Origin: Paracoccus litorisediminis
GTDB lineage: Bacteria; Pseudomonadota; Alphaproteobacteria; Rhodobacterales; Rhodobacteraceae
DNA length: 64,000 bases
Assembly: GCF_009711205.1 (NCBI RefSeq)
Contig: NZ_WMIG01000010.1
Span: 62,001 to 126,000 of the forward strand
Reading direction: 5' to 3'
Numbering within the stretch: position 1 is the stretch's first letter; each line of letters opens with the position of its first letter. The notes below the pieces were generated by a model that made no database searches, had not been told where the DNA came from, and worked only from the letters and a program-made list of their open reading frames with translations. The position numbers and the translations under genes were made by a program. Of this stretch, positions 1 to 7,477 are shown one piece after another.

Positions 1-980
1 GAGGTGAAGGCCGCGCCAAACCCGGCCATGTCGATCAGCCCTTCGGCCAGCATCGCATCGGATTTCTGGCGGTCCATGCCCCCGGCAAGGATCAGCACGC
101 CCTGATAGGCCGCGCGGAACTTTTGCAAGAAGCCCTCGGGCATGGCAGGCGCCCCGCGCGAGGACTGGTCCATGATATGCACGAACGCCACGCCGCGTTC
201 CGAAAGCGCGCGGGCCAGCGCAAGGAAGGTTTCTTCCTCGCCCTCGAAATCGCCCAGATCGTGCAGGCGACCAAAGGGCGACAGGCGGATGCCGACATGT
301 TCGGCCCCGATCCGCACAATGCAGGCATCGACCACTTCCAGCGCGAAGCGGATGCGATTTTCGACGCTTTGCGAGCCATAGCGGTCGGTCCGGTCATTCA
401 CCGCACCGTTCAGGAATTGCTCGACCAGATAACCATTTGCGCCGTGAATCTCGACCCCGTCGAAGCCCGCGCGGATGGCATTTTCGGCGGCGTGGGCGAA
501 ATCCTCGACCACGCGGGGAATCTCAGCGGTTTCCAGCGCCCGCGGGGTCGAGGCCGGGACAAAGCCCGCCGACCCGTCAGGCAGATAGCCAAAGGCCGAG
601 CAATTCGCCGCCGGACGCCCGGTGGCGCTGATGGGCGCTGTCCCGCCCGGTTGCAGGGACACATGGCTCATCCGCCCGACATGCCAGATCTGGGTAAAGA
701 TCGCCGCGCCCTGATCATGGACGGCCTGTGTCACCGGCTGCCAAGCGGCGACCTGATCCTCGGACCACAAGCCGGGACAATCGACAAAGCCGGAACCCTC
801 GGGTGAGATCACCGTCCCCTCGGTCACGATCAACCCGGCATTGGCGCGCTGCGCGTAATAGCGGGCCATCTCGGCCGTGGGCAGGTTGCCGGGCGCACGG
901 GCCCGCGTCATCGGCGCCATGACGGCGCGGTTTTTCAGCCGCAGCGGGCCGATCTGGATGCTGTCGAACAGGTTGGTCAT
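1..980 (-). CDS. Old Yellow Enzyme family NADH:flavin oxidoreductase, C-terminus beyond the window
   Basis: About 326 codons of an FMN-dependent ene-reductase are visible; family members are about 360 residues, so a short C-terminal part lies left of the window. The N-terminus has the usual MTNLFDSIQIGPLRLKNR opening, then an IWHVGRMSH stretch near residue 98 and EIHGANGYL with the substrate-anion pair His179/Asn182. The family reduces activated C=C bonds, nitroesters and maleimides using NAD(P)H. The gene starts 9 bases after the VOC gene and is probably co-transcribed with it from the promoter region shared with the divergent LysR gene. This echoes the E. coli nemA-gloA electrophile-detoxification pair, but the substrate here is not known. 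Confidence 0.9.
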   Translation of the reverse strand, partial: MTNLFDSIQIGPLRLKNRAVMAPMTRARAPGNLPTAEMARYYAQRANAGLIVTEGTVISPEGSGFVDCPGLWSEDQVAAWQPVTQAVHDQGAAIFTQIWHVGRMSHVSLQPGGTAPISATGRPAANCSAFGYLPDGSAGFVPASTPRALETAEIPRVVEDFAHAAENAIRAGFDGVEIHGANGYLVEQFLNGAVNDRTDRYGSQSVENRIRFALEVVDACIVRIGAEHVGIRLSPFGRLHDLGDFEGEEETFLALARALSERGVAFVHIMDQSSRGAPAMPEGFLQKFRAAYQGVLILAGGMDRQKSDAMLAEGLIDMAGFGAAFT

Positions 981-989
981 GGGGAACTC

Positions 990-1484
990 TCAGTTATAGG
1001 CGCCGGCGGAATAGGTCAGCTCATAGCTGTGGGAATACAGCTCAAAGACGATACCGAAGGGGTCCTCGACATAGACCATCCGGTAAGGCTTCTTGCCGGG
1101 GAAGTAGGAACGAACCGGCATCCGGGCCTTGCCGCCTGCCGCAATGATGCGGGCCAGCAGGCCTTCGACATCCGGGTCCTGAATGGCGAAATGGAACAAG
1201 CCGGTCTGGCGGAAGGGCAGGTTGTCGGCTGGCGGGTGGTTGCCGGGAAACTCGAACAACTCGATGCCGATCCGGTCGCCGGTCGCCATATGGGCGATGC
1301 GGAACCTGTCCCAGCCGGGGCCGAAGACATCGTTGCACATCACGCCGATATCGGTGTCGTCCTGCACAATCTCGGTCGGCGGCATGATGACATAGAAGCC
1401 CATCACGTCGCGATAGAACTCGACCGCGCGGTCCAGATCCGGGACCGACAGGCCGATATGGGAAAACGTGCGGGGCGTGGTCAT
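990..1484 (-). CDS. VOC (glyoxalase-fold) family protein
   Basis: A 164-residue protein with two beta-alpha-beta3 modules. Candidate metal ligands sit where the fold puts them: His9 (SHIGLSV), Glu75 (GIELFEF), His98 (LFHFAI) and Glu148 (VFELYSH). The pattern VPDLDRAVEFYRDVMGF at the start is typical of glyoxalase I and related lyases and dioxygenases. A good ribosome site (AGGAGAG) precedes the ATG. It is the first gene of a two-gene unit with the downstream Old Yellow Enzyme and is divergent from a LysR gene. A lactoylglutathione-lyase-like or other electrophile-handling activity is plausible, but the sequence alone does not fix the substrate. Confidence 0.85.
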   Translation of the reverse strand: MTTPRTFSHIGLSVPDLDRAVEFYRDVMGFYVIMPPTEIVQDDTDIGVMCNDVFGPGWDRFRIAHMATGDRIGIELFEFPGNHPPADNLPFRQTGLFHFAIQDPDVEGLLARIIAAGGKARMPVRSYFPGKKPYRMVYVEDPFGIVFELYSHSYELTYSAGAYN

Positions 1485-1536
1485 GGGTCTCTCCTGTCTG
1501 CTGAGCCAGAAATGGGCTTGGCATCCCCGATTGTGA

Positions 1537-1562
1537 AATTATCATTTACTTGGATGATGATT
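1537..1562. promoter_or_regulatory. Candidate LysR operator in the divergent intergenic region
   Basis: An interrupted dyad lies between the VOC and LysR start codons: AATTATCAT, 8 bases, ATGATGATT (one mismatch in 9-base arms; the inner 5 bases ATCAT/ATGAT are perfect). It is the only AT-rich symmetric element in the 88-base gap, which suits LysR autoregulation plus divergent activation. Binding is inferred. Confidence 0.5.
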
Positions 1563-1572
1563 ACGTTTCGGA

Positions 1573-2463
1573 ATGGTGATGCTGAACGCGCAATGGCTGG
1601 AGACATTCGTGACCCTGTACCGGGTGGGCCATTTCACCCGTGCCGCCGAGCGGCTGAACATGACCCAGCCCGGCGTCTCGCAGCATCTGCGCAAGCTGGA
1701 ACAACAGGTCGGTCAGGCGTTGATTGCGCGTCAGGGCAAAAGCTTCACCCTCACCCCGGCGGGCGAGGCCGTGCTGGCCCTAGGCCTGCGCCGCCGAGAG
1801 GAAGAACGCGCCCTGCGGCAGGACCTGCTGCAGGATGATCCCGATCTGGGAGAGGTCACGCTGGCTTGCTCGGGCAGCCTTGCCCTGCTGCTTTACCCGC
1901 ATTTCCTTGACCTGATGGAACGCGCGCCTGGGCTGGTCATCCGGCTGGAGGCCACGCCGCAGGGCCGCGTCCCCGAAGGGTTGCTTTCAGGCAGCTTCGA
2001 TCTGGGCATCACCGATCACGCGCCCGGCCATCCTCGTCTGGACGGCGAAAGGCTGGGCACGGATGAGCTGTGCCTGATCCTGCCGGGCGGTGCTGCCCCG
2101 CAAGTCAGCTTTGCCGATCTTCAGGAATGTGGCTTCATCGCCCATCCCGATGGCTATGCCCATGCCGAGGAATTGCTGTCTCTGAACTTCCCGCAGGACT
2201 TCCGGGGGATCGAGGGGCTGCGCCTGCGCAGCTTCATCAACCAGATCGGCCAGATCCCCGAACCGGTGGCGAGGGGCATGGGCTATACGATCCTGCCCCG
2301 CAGCGGCATCGACACCTCGGCGCTGCGCGACAGGCTGACGGTGGCGCGGCTGGATCACCCGGTGCGACACGAATTATGGCTGGTTCAACGCAAGGGAAGG
2401 GTGCTGCCCGCAAGGATGACACGCATCCGCGCATTGGTGGCGCAGGTCGTGGGGCGGCTTTAG
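1573..2463 (+). CDS. LysR-family transcriptional regulator
   Basis: A 296-residue regulator. The N-terminal winged helix (about residues 5-62) contains FTRAAERLNMTQPGVSQHLR and the linker LTPAGEAVL; residues about 90-290 form the effector-binding domain. An alternative ATG two codons in (1579) is equally possible. It is transcribed away from the VOC/Old Yellow Enzyme pair across an 88-base gap holding a dyad, so those genes are the obvious targets. In E. coli the comparable nemA-gloA genes are controlled by a TetR-type protein, so a LysR here would be a different regulatory solution if the analogy holds. Confidence 0.9.
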   Translation: MVMLNAQWLETFVTLYRVGHFTRAAERLNMTQPGVSQHLRKLEQQVGQALIARQGKSFTLTPAGEAVLALGLRRREEERALRQDLLQDDPDLGEVTLACSGSLALLLYPHFLDLMERAPGLVIRLEATPQGRVPEGLLSGSFDLGITDHAPGHPRLDGERLGTDELCLILPGGAAPQVSFADLQECGFIAHPDGYAHAEELLSLNFPQDFRGIEGLRLRSFINQIGQIPEPVARGMGYTILPRSGIDTSALRDRLTVARLDHPVRHELWLVQRKGRVLPARMTRIRALVAQVVGRL

Positions 2464-2510
2464 GCCGTGGCGATTTTTAGGGGGAAGCGGCTTTTCTGTC
2501 CCGGAAAAGC

Positions 2511-2537
2511 AAAACGGCCCCGCCTGCGTGGGGCCGT
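2511..2537 (-). terminator. Rho-independent terminator of the cold-shock gene
   Basis: A perfect 8-base stem ACGGCCCC/GGGGCCGT (2514-2537, 8-base loop) followed on the minus strand by TTTT at 2514-2511 and a second TTTT a few bases on. It lies about 50 bases past the stop of the cold-shock gene and also faces the end of the LysR gene. Confidence 0.75.
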
Positions 2538-2540
2538 AAA

Positions 2541-2564
2541 GGTTCGGCCGTAGCCAGCCGAACC
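2541..2564 (-). other. Second perfect hairpin in the cold-shock mRNA 3' region
   Basis: GGTTCGGC, 8-base loop, GCCGAACC: a perfect 8-base stem between the cold-shock stop codon and the terminator, with only 3 bases separating the two hairpins. It has no U-tract of its own, so it more likely protects or structures the 3' end than terminates. Confidence 0.6.
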
Positions 2565-2583
2565 AGATCTTGTCGCGATAGGC

Positions 2584-2790
2584 TTAGGCCAGAACCAGGT
2601 TCCGGGCCGATTGACGGCCATCGCGGCCCGATTCGATGTCGAACGAAACGGCTTGGCCGTCGTTCAGGTGCTGGATGCCAGCGCGCTCAAGAGCCGAGAT
2701 GTGGACGAAAACGTCCTTGCCGCCATCTTCAGGGGCGATGAAGCCGAAGCCTTTGGTTGCGTTGAACCATTTCACGGTGCCGTTGGCCAT
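2584..2790 (-). CDS. Cold-shock domain protein (CspA family)
   Basis: A 68-residue single cold-shock domain, the normal length. RNP1 is KGFGFI (residues 13-18) and RNP2 is VFVHIS (27-32), with the surface aromatics Trp8, Phe15, Phe17 and Phe28 that stack on single-stranded nucleic acid. A strong AAGGAG site stands ahead of the ATG. The family binds RNA and melts secondary structure. The leader contains a 6-base-stem hairpin (2814-2835), which may contribute to temperature control, although no classical cold-box could be identified. Confidence 0.95.
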   Translation of the reverse strand: MANGTVKWFNATKGFGFIAPEDGGKDVFVHISALERAGIQHLNDGQAVSFDIESGRDGRQSARNLVLA

Positions 2791-3091
2791 GGAGAGATCT
2801 CCTTAAGTTTAGTGTCGCCCACGACATGCGGCGACCCGGCTCAGTCAGATCGAAACGCAGGCTGAAGCCGAACGGTCACAGGATGCAGACAGAAATAACA
2901 TAGCAGGCAAAGGTATGAAGGCAGCCCCGCAAAAAGGCAACCCCGGTTCAACCCCGACGGGCAGATCGACGATGATTATGGCCAATTTGCCGCAGAATCC
3001 CGCCTGCTTAGATGGACATTCCCCCGGCGCGGTGCTTGAATCGGGTCGGGCGCAATGGCCGTGGCCGCACAGCGCCCATGGAGGAGCAGTC
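2791..3091. other. Divergent intergenic region between the cold-shock and DUF3016 genes
   Basis: About 300 bases with no convincing gene. It holds the cold-shock leader, including the hairpin GTCGCC/GGCGAC with a 10-base loop at 2814-2835, and presumably both promoters, though I could not assign -35/-10 boxes. An open frame runs from 2915 into the DUF3016 gene, but it lacks a ribosome site and signal-peptide logic, so I treat it as leader. Confidence 0.5.
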
Positions 3092-3565
3092 ATGATCCGC
3101 GCTCTTTGTCTTGCCCTTGGGCTAAGCTTGGCCGGGTCGCCGCTTTGGGCCGAGGTGGTGGTGAACTACGCCGCACTGGCCAATTCGCATGACCCGGACC
3201 TGCGCACCGAAAGCGATCGCCGCACGGTCGCGGCGGAACTGGACCGACGCATCCAGCGACTGGGCGAACGCTACCTGAAACCGGGCGAGGTCCTGCATAT
3301 CCAGATCACCCGTCTGGATCTGGCCGGTCAATATGAGCAATGGCGTACCGGCTGGCAGGATGTCCGCATCCTGCGCGACATCACCCCGCCGCGCATCCAT
3401 CTGCACTATACCCTGTTCCAGAATGGCAAGCCGATCCGGCAGGGCACGGCGCAATTGTCCGATATCAACTATCTGTCCGACCCCCGCGCCCGAGGCGATG
3501 ACGAACGCCTCATCCATGAAAAGCTGCTGCTGGACGACTGGTTCAGGAAAACTTTTCGTCCCTGA
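3092..3565 (+). CDS. Secreted DUF3016 family protein
   Basis: A 157-residue protein. I chose the ATG at 3092 because GGAGGAG precedes it and it places a clean signal peptide (MIRALCLALGLSLAGSPLWA, cleavage near residue 20) at the N-terminus. The mature part matches the DUF3016 pattern as I know it: GERYLKPGEVLHI, TRLDLAGQYE, DVRILRDITPPRI, QLSDINYL and a final LLLDDWFRKTF. It is probably periplasmic. The family has no established function. Confidence 0.85.
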   Translation: MIRALCLALGLSLAGSPLWAEVVVNYAALANSHDPDLRTESDRRTVAAELDRRIQRLGERYLKPGEVLHIQITRLDLAGQYEQWRTGWQDVRILRDITPPRIHLHYTLFQNGKPIRQGTAQLSDINYLSDPRARGDDERLIHEKLLLDDWFRKTFRP

Positions 3566-3694
3566 TCAACACGTTCGGCTCACGGTTGAACAATTATCGG
3601 TAAAAACCCGCCTATCTTGCAACGGGGCATGGCCAACCGGTCGCTCGACGTTTAAGCAGCGCCGCGCAACGCAAGCGAACAATTGGCAGAAACC

Positions 3695-3937
3695 ATGCAA
3701 CTAGATAGCGAAACGCGCTCGGACCTTCTGGAAACGATCAAGGCGGCGGCGGCGTCCCTGACCGATCTGGACACGGCGCTGCATTCGATGGATCTGGTCA
3801 ATCTGCAGGGCAAGGTCGCGGCGCTCATGGCCAGCGAGATCGTCCTGCTGCGCCAGATTGCTGCGCGTTTCTATGGCGTCGAACTGCCCGACGATCCGGT
3901 CCGCATCTCGGAAGAGATCGGCAATATCCCCGCCTGA
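3695..3937 (+). CDS. Small helical protein of unknown function
   Basis: An 80-residue frame from the ATG at 3695 (a TTG four codons earlier is also possible). It is predicted to be mostly helical, with LLETIKAAAASLTDLDTAL and LQGKVAALMASEIVLLRQIA suggesting amphipathic helices or a short coiled coil. No family is recognised and there is no strong ribosome site. Its last 67 bases overlap, antisense, the 3' end of ada. Codon use looks coding, but whether it is expressed is uncertain. Confidence 0.45.
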   Translation: MQLDSETRSDLLETIKAAAASLTDLDTALHSMDLVNLQGKVAALMASEIVLLRQIAARFYGVELPDDPVRISEEIGNIPA

Positions 3938-5010
3938 GGGCGATTGCCGACAGGTCGGGCGGCGCGATACTGCGCCTCGATCTCCAGCAGGCGCTGCTTG
4001 CGCCACAGCCCGCCACCATAGCCGGTCAGCGACCCATCCGCGCCGATGACGCGATGGCAGGGCACCATCAGCGCGATCTGGTTCGCCCCATTGGCGCGGG
4101 CCACGGCGCGGGTGGCCGAGGGCCTGCCGATGGCCTCGGCAAGCTGGGCATAGCTGCGGGTTTCGCCTGCGGGAATGCGACGCAATTCAGCCCAGACCTC
4201 GCGGCTGAAGGCGCTGCCGGGTTGGTGGATCGGGGTCTCGAAACGCGGCAGGCGACCGTCAAAGAATGCCTGCAATTCGGCTCTGGCCTGCTCGGTGATC
4301 CGATTGCGACCGATGCCGATGCCGCCGGGGGTCGTCTCACGCAGTTTCTGCAATTCGGTCGGCAGAGCCTTGCGTTCGATGAATTCCAGCAGATGCAGAT
4401 GGGTCTGGCTGCAAACCGCAACCATGTCGCCCAGCGGCGTCGCGATCCAATCCGCGACAAGAAGCCCGCCTTGCGTCAGATCGGCGGGTGCGCAACCAAG
4501 GATGCGGGCAAAGGCCGCGCGAAAGGCGCTGGGGGAATCGAAGCCCGCATCCTGCTGCGCGGCAATGACGCGGCCCGTATCCACAAGCGTCTCGAAGCCT
4601 TCGCGCAGCCGCCTCTGCCGCGCCATGTCCAGAAATGTCATCGCGAAATGCCGCTTGAAGCTGCGGCGCACGGTGGACAGGTCATAGCCCATCCGTTCCA
4701 GATCGCGTTCCGACCAGCGCCGCTGCGGGTCATCGTCCAGCAAGCGCAGCAGCGCCGCGATGGTCGGATCGGCATTGGCGGCGGCCTGCAAGGGATGGCA
4801 GCGTTTGCAGGGGCGGAACCCGGCCTCGATGCAGGCGCCGATCGTGGCGTGAAAGCTGCAATTCTCGGGCAGAGGCTTGCGCGCCGGACAGGTCAGGCGG
4901 CAGAAAACCCCGGTTGAGGCGACGCAGACATAGGCCTGCCCGTCGTAACGGGCATCACGGGCCAGCAGCGCCTGATAAAGAGTGTCATGGTCAGGAAGGT
5001 CAAACAGCAT
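3871..5010 (-). CDS. ada: Bifunctional Ada: methylphosphotriester / O6-methylguanine-DNA methyltransferase and AraC-type regulator
   Basis: The protein has 379 residues from the ATG at 5010; this start puts the zinc cysteines at 37, 41, 68 and 71, one off the E. coli numbering. The N-terminal domain takes methyl groups from phosphotriesters; an AraC-type helix-turn-helix follows (SERDLERMGYDLSTVRRSFKR), and the C-terminal domain has the PCHRV motif with acceptor Cys318. Together these repair alkylated DNA and activate the adaptive response. Oddly, the frame continues about 30 residues beyond the usual LWRKQRLLEIE end, and this extra tail is antisense to the small gene at 3695-3937. Confidence 0.93.
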   Translation of the reverse strand: MLFDLPDHDTLYQALLARDARYDGQAYVCVASTGVFCRLTCPARKPLPENCSFHATIGACIEAGFRPCKRCHPLQAAANADPTIAALLRLLDDDPQRRWSERDLERMGYDLSTVRRSFKRHFAMTFLDMARQRRLREGFETLVDTGRVIAAQQDAGFDSPSAFRAAFARILGCAPADLTQGGLLVADWIATPLGDMVAVCSQTHLHLLEFIERKALPTELQKLRETTPGGIGIGRNRITEQARAELQAFFDGRLPRFETPIHQPGSAFSREVWAELRRIPAGETRSYAQLAEAIGRPSATRAVARANGANQIALMVPCHRVIGADGSLTGYGGGLWRKQRLLEIEAQYRAARPVGNRPQAGILPISSEMRTGSSGSSTP

Positions 5011-5082
5011 GCCCCCTTCTAGCATCACCCCGCGGGGCCGGCGGTCGGAAATCGGGCGTCTATTGCAGATTTTCTGCCGGGC

Positions 5083-6306
5083 TCAGTTGATCATCACCAT
5101 GGCCAGAAACGGCCCGCCCTCAAGGAACATCTGGCTGAAGCGGCCAAAGCTTTCCGGCGTCACCATCGGCGCGTCGGTCAGGAAATCGGTGACCGCCCAT
5201 CCCTGAATGGCCCCATCCAGCGGCAAAGGCACCGGGTCCTGCAGCCATTTTGCCAGATCCAACCCGACCGGCGCACGCCAGAAGGGGATGGATTTCCGGC
5301 CCGTCAGCACCGCCTCAGCATCGTCCAGCACCGAAAGCCATGCCGGGCCGGTTCCCGGCGGAAAGATCAGCCCGGTGGCCGAAACCTGACGGTCATTCGG
5401 AATCCATTCGCCGGCATTGTCGGTCTCGGCTTCCGCCAGTTTCCAGAACAGGCGGTTTTGCTGGACCGTGCCCAGCCAGTGATCCCTTGCCGCCCGCGTC
5501 CGCGCCGGATCGGGTTGGTGGCGCAGCATGTCCAGCACAGCCGCGACCGGCTCTAACATGGCGTCGAACGAACCCAGCGCGGATTCCGCCCCCGGCACAC
5601 GGTGGCTGTCGATCGCCTTGCGGGCATCCCAGACTTTTTGCAGGCTGGGGGTCGGGTCAAAGGCCAGAACCAGCTCGGCCATGCCCGCGACCAGATGGCC
5701 ATAGGCCGAAAGCCAGGCCGCATCGGCATTGTCGAAACGGATGACGGGCAGATCGGCCAAGGGCAAGGGCTGGCCGCTTTGGTCAAAGGCCGGTTCGCGG
5801 AAATAGGCGACACCGTTCAGCAGATCGCCTGCGCCTTCCCAAGCCGACCGTTTGCCGTCTCCGTCCACGTCGAACCACAGATCCGACAGCGCCAGCGTCA
5901 CGCCGAATTCCGGCCCCTCGGCCAGCCCTTGCAGGGGCTTCTGCAACCGCTCCATCGCGGCAAGGGTGGCGGCAGTCTGCTGGGCCAGCGCCTCGGGCGG
6001 AAAGGGCGTACCCCGCGCATCCGTCGGCAGATCCGCCCCCATGCCGAACATCATTCCCCATTCGGTGCCGACCTGATGCGCCATCCGCCATTGATAGGCG
6101 GCCTCGACCGCGGCCAGAAACTCCAGCCCGGCGGTGGCAAAGCGCTCATCCGGGCTGGGGGCGGACAGCGCCTGCAAGCGTTCAAGAACCGGAGAAATAC
6201 CGTCTTTCGCGATCTCGGCCGAAATCGGCGAAGGGGTCAGCGGGGCGGCATCCTGCGCGACACCCGCCGCAGGGACCAGAGCAAGGCAAAGCATCATCGC
6301 GCGCAT
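5083..6306 (-). CDS. Secreted protein of unknown function with one EF-hand-like loop
   Basis: A 407-residue protein with a probable signal peptide (MRAMMLCLALVPAAGVA, cleavage near AQDA). Around residue 148 is DVDGDGKRSAWE, a good calcium-binding EF-hand loop with Asp at 1, 3 and 5, Gly at 6 and Glu at 12. The rest is rich in helices and Trp/Phe and matches no family I can name with confidence. It is transcribed alone, divergent from the DUF1254 pair across 166 bases in which I see no strong palindrome. A periplasmic calcium-dependent role is possible. Confidence 0.7.
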   Translation of the reverse strand: MRAMMLCLALVPAAGVAQDAAPLTPSPISAEIAKDGISPVLERLQALSAPSPDERFATAGLEFLAAVEAAYQWRMAHQVGTEWGMMFGMGADLPTDARGTPFPPEALAQQTAATLAAMERLQKPLQGLAEGPEFGVTLALSDLWFDVDGDGKRSAWEGAGDLLNGVAYFREPAFDQSGQPLPLADLPVIRFDNADAAWLSAYGHLVAGMAELVLAFDPTPSLQKVWDARKAIDSHRVPGAESALGSFDAMLEPVAAVLDMLRHQPDPARTRAARDHWLGTVQQNRLFWKLAEAETDNAGEWIPNDRQVSATGLIFPPGTGPAWLSVLDDAEAVLTGRKSIPFWRAPVGLDLAKWLQDPVPLPLDGAIQGWAVTDFLTDAPMVTPESFGRFSQMFLEGGPFLAMVMIN

Positions 6307-6472
6307 GGCAACCTCGTGTCAGGATCTTCTCCCCCGATCCTAGCCGGGTCTCATCCCGCAGACGAGCCCGCAACCGCTCGGCGATCAATTCCCTTGCCAG
6401 ACTCTGCGCCAAGACCGAAGCTGCCGGGAACTTCGGACTTTCTCGATACTGGCCCCGCCACAGTGAGGAACG

Positions 6473-7477
6473 ATGATCAAGCCAGCATTCCTTTCGCTCA
6501 TGCTATTGCCGATGGCCGCATTGGCCGATCCGCTTCCGGTGACCACCGATAATTTCATCCGCGCGGAATCCGATCTGTTCATCGGCAATGCCGCCAAGCT
6601 TGGCGGAGTCGGCAAGTGGCACCATACCCGCGAACCCAGTCCGCTGGATAACCAGACCGTCATCCGCCTGAACCGGGACACGTTGTATTCGTCCCTTGTG
6701 CTGGACCTTGATGCAGGTCCGGCCAGACTGACCGTTCCCGACGCAGGCGAGCGCTTCATCTCGGCCCAGGTCGTCAATGAGGATCATTATGTCCCCTTCG
6801 TCTGGTACGAACCCGGCACCTATGACCTGACGCAACAGAATGTCGGCACGCGCTATGCGGTGCTGGCGGTGCGCACGCTGGTCAATCCGAACGACCCCGA
6901 GGATCTGAAGGCCGTCCATGCCCTGCAGGACCAGTTGCAGGTCGAACAGGCCGCGCCCGGCGCGTTTACCGTGCCGGAATGGGACCCGGAAAGTCAGGGT
7001 CAGGTCCGCCAGCATCTGAATGCGCTGGCCGCGATGCTGCCCGATACGCGCGGCATGTTCGGCACCAAGGATCAGGTCGATCCGGTGCGCCATCTGCTGG
7101 GCTCCGCCTATGCCTGGGGCGGCAACCCGGAAAAGGACGCGCTGTATCTGAATTTCGTACCGGAAAGGAATGACGGGCAGACTGTCTACAAGCTGCTGGT
7201 CAAGGACGTTCCGGTGGACGGGTTCTGGTCGGTCTCGGTCTATGACAAGAACGGCTATTACCAGCCCAATGACCTGAACGCCTATTCCTTCAACAATGTC
7301 ACCGCGAAAAAGGCCGATGACGGCAGCGTGGCGATCCAGTTCGGCGGCTGCGCGGCGGACATTCCGAACTGCCTGCCGATCACCGAGGGCTGGAACTACA
7401 TGGTGCGGCTATATCGCCCGCAAGCCGCGATCCTTGACGGAAGCTGGACCTTTCCCATGGCCGAGGTGACGAAATGA
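6473..7477 (+). CDS. Exported DUF1254/DUF1214-type protein 1
   Basis: A 334-residue protein with a Sec signal peptide (MIKPAFLSLMLLPMAALA, cleavage near residue 18). The body has the family landmarks: VIRLNRDTLYSSLVLDLDAGPA in the N-terminal part, and DGFWSVSVYDKNGYY with a closing NYMVRLYRP segment in the C-terminal part. Function is unknown; the fold is secreted and beta-rich. Its stop overlaps the start of the next, related gene by ATGA, so the two are translationally coupled and likely act together. Confidence 0.85.
   Translation: MIKPAFLSLMLLPMAALADPLPVTTDNFIRAESDLFIGNAAKLGGVGKWHHTREPSPLDNQTVIRLNRDTLYSSLVLDLDAGPARLTVPDAGERFISAQVVNEDHYVPFVWYEPGTYDLTQQNVGTRYAVLAVRTLVNPNDPEDLKAVHALQDQLQVEQAAPGAFTVPEWDPESQGQVRQHLNALAAMLPDTRGMFGTKDQVDPVRHLLGSAYAWGGNPEKDALYLNFVPERNDGQTVYKLLVKDVPVDGFWSVSVYDKNGYYQPNDLNAYSFNNVTAKKADDGSVAIQFGGCAADIPNCLPITEGWNYMVRLYRPQAAILDGSWTFPMAEVTK

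Noticed and set aside
3586-3618. A possible promoter TTGAAC ... TATCTT ahead of the small gene at 3695
   Set aside because: The spacer is 21 bases, too long for an ordinary sigma-70 promoter, and no activator site is visible.
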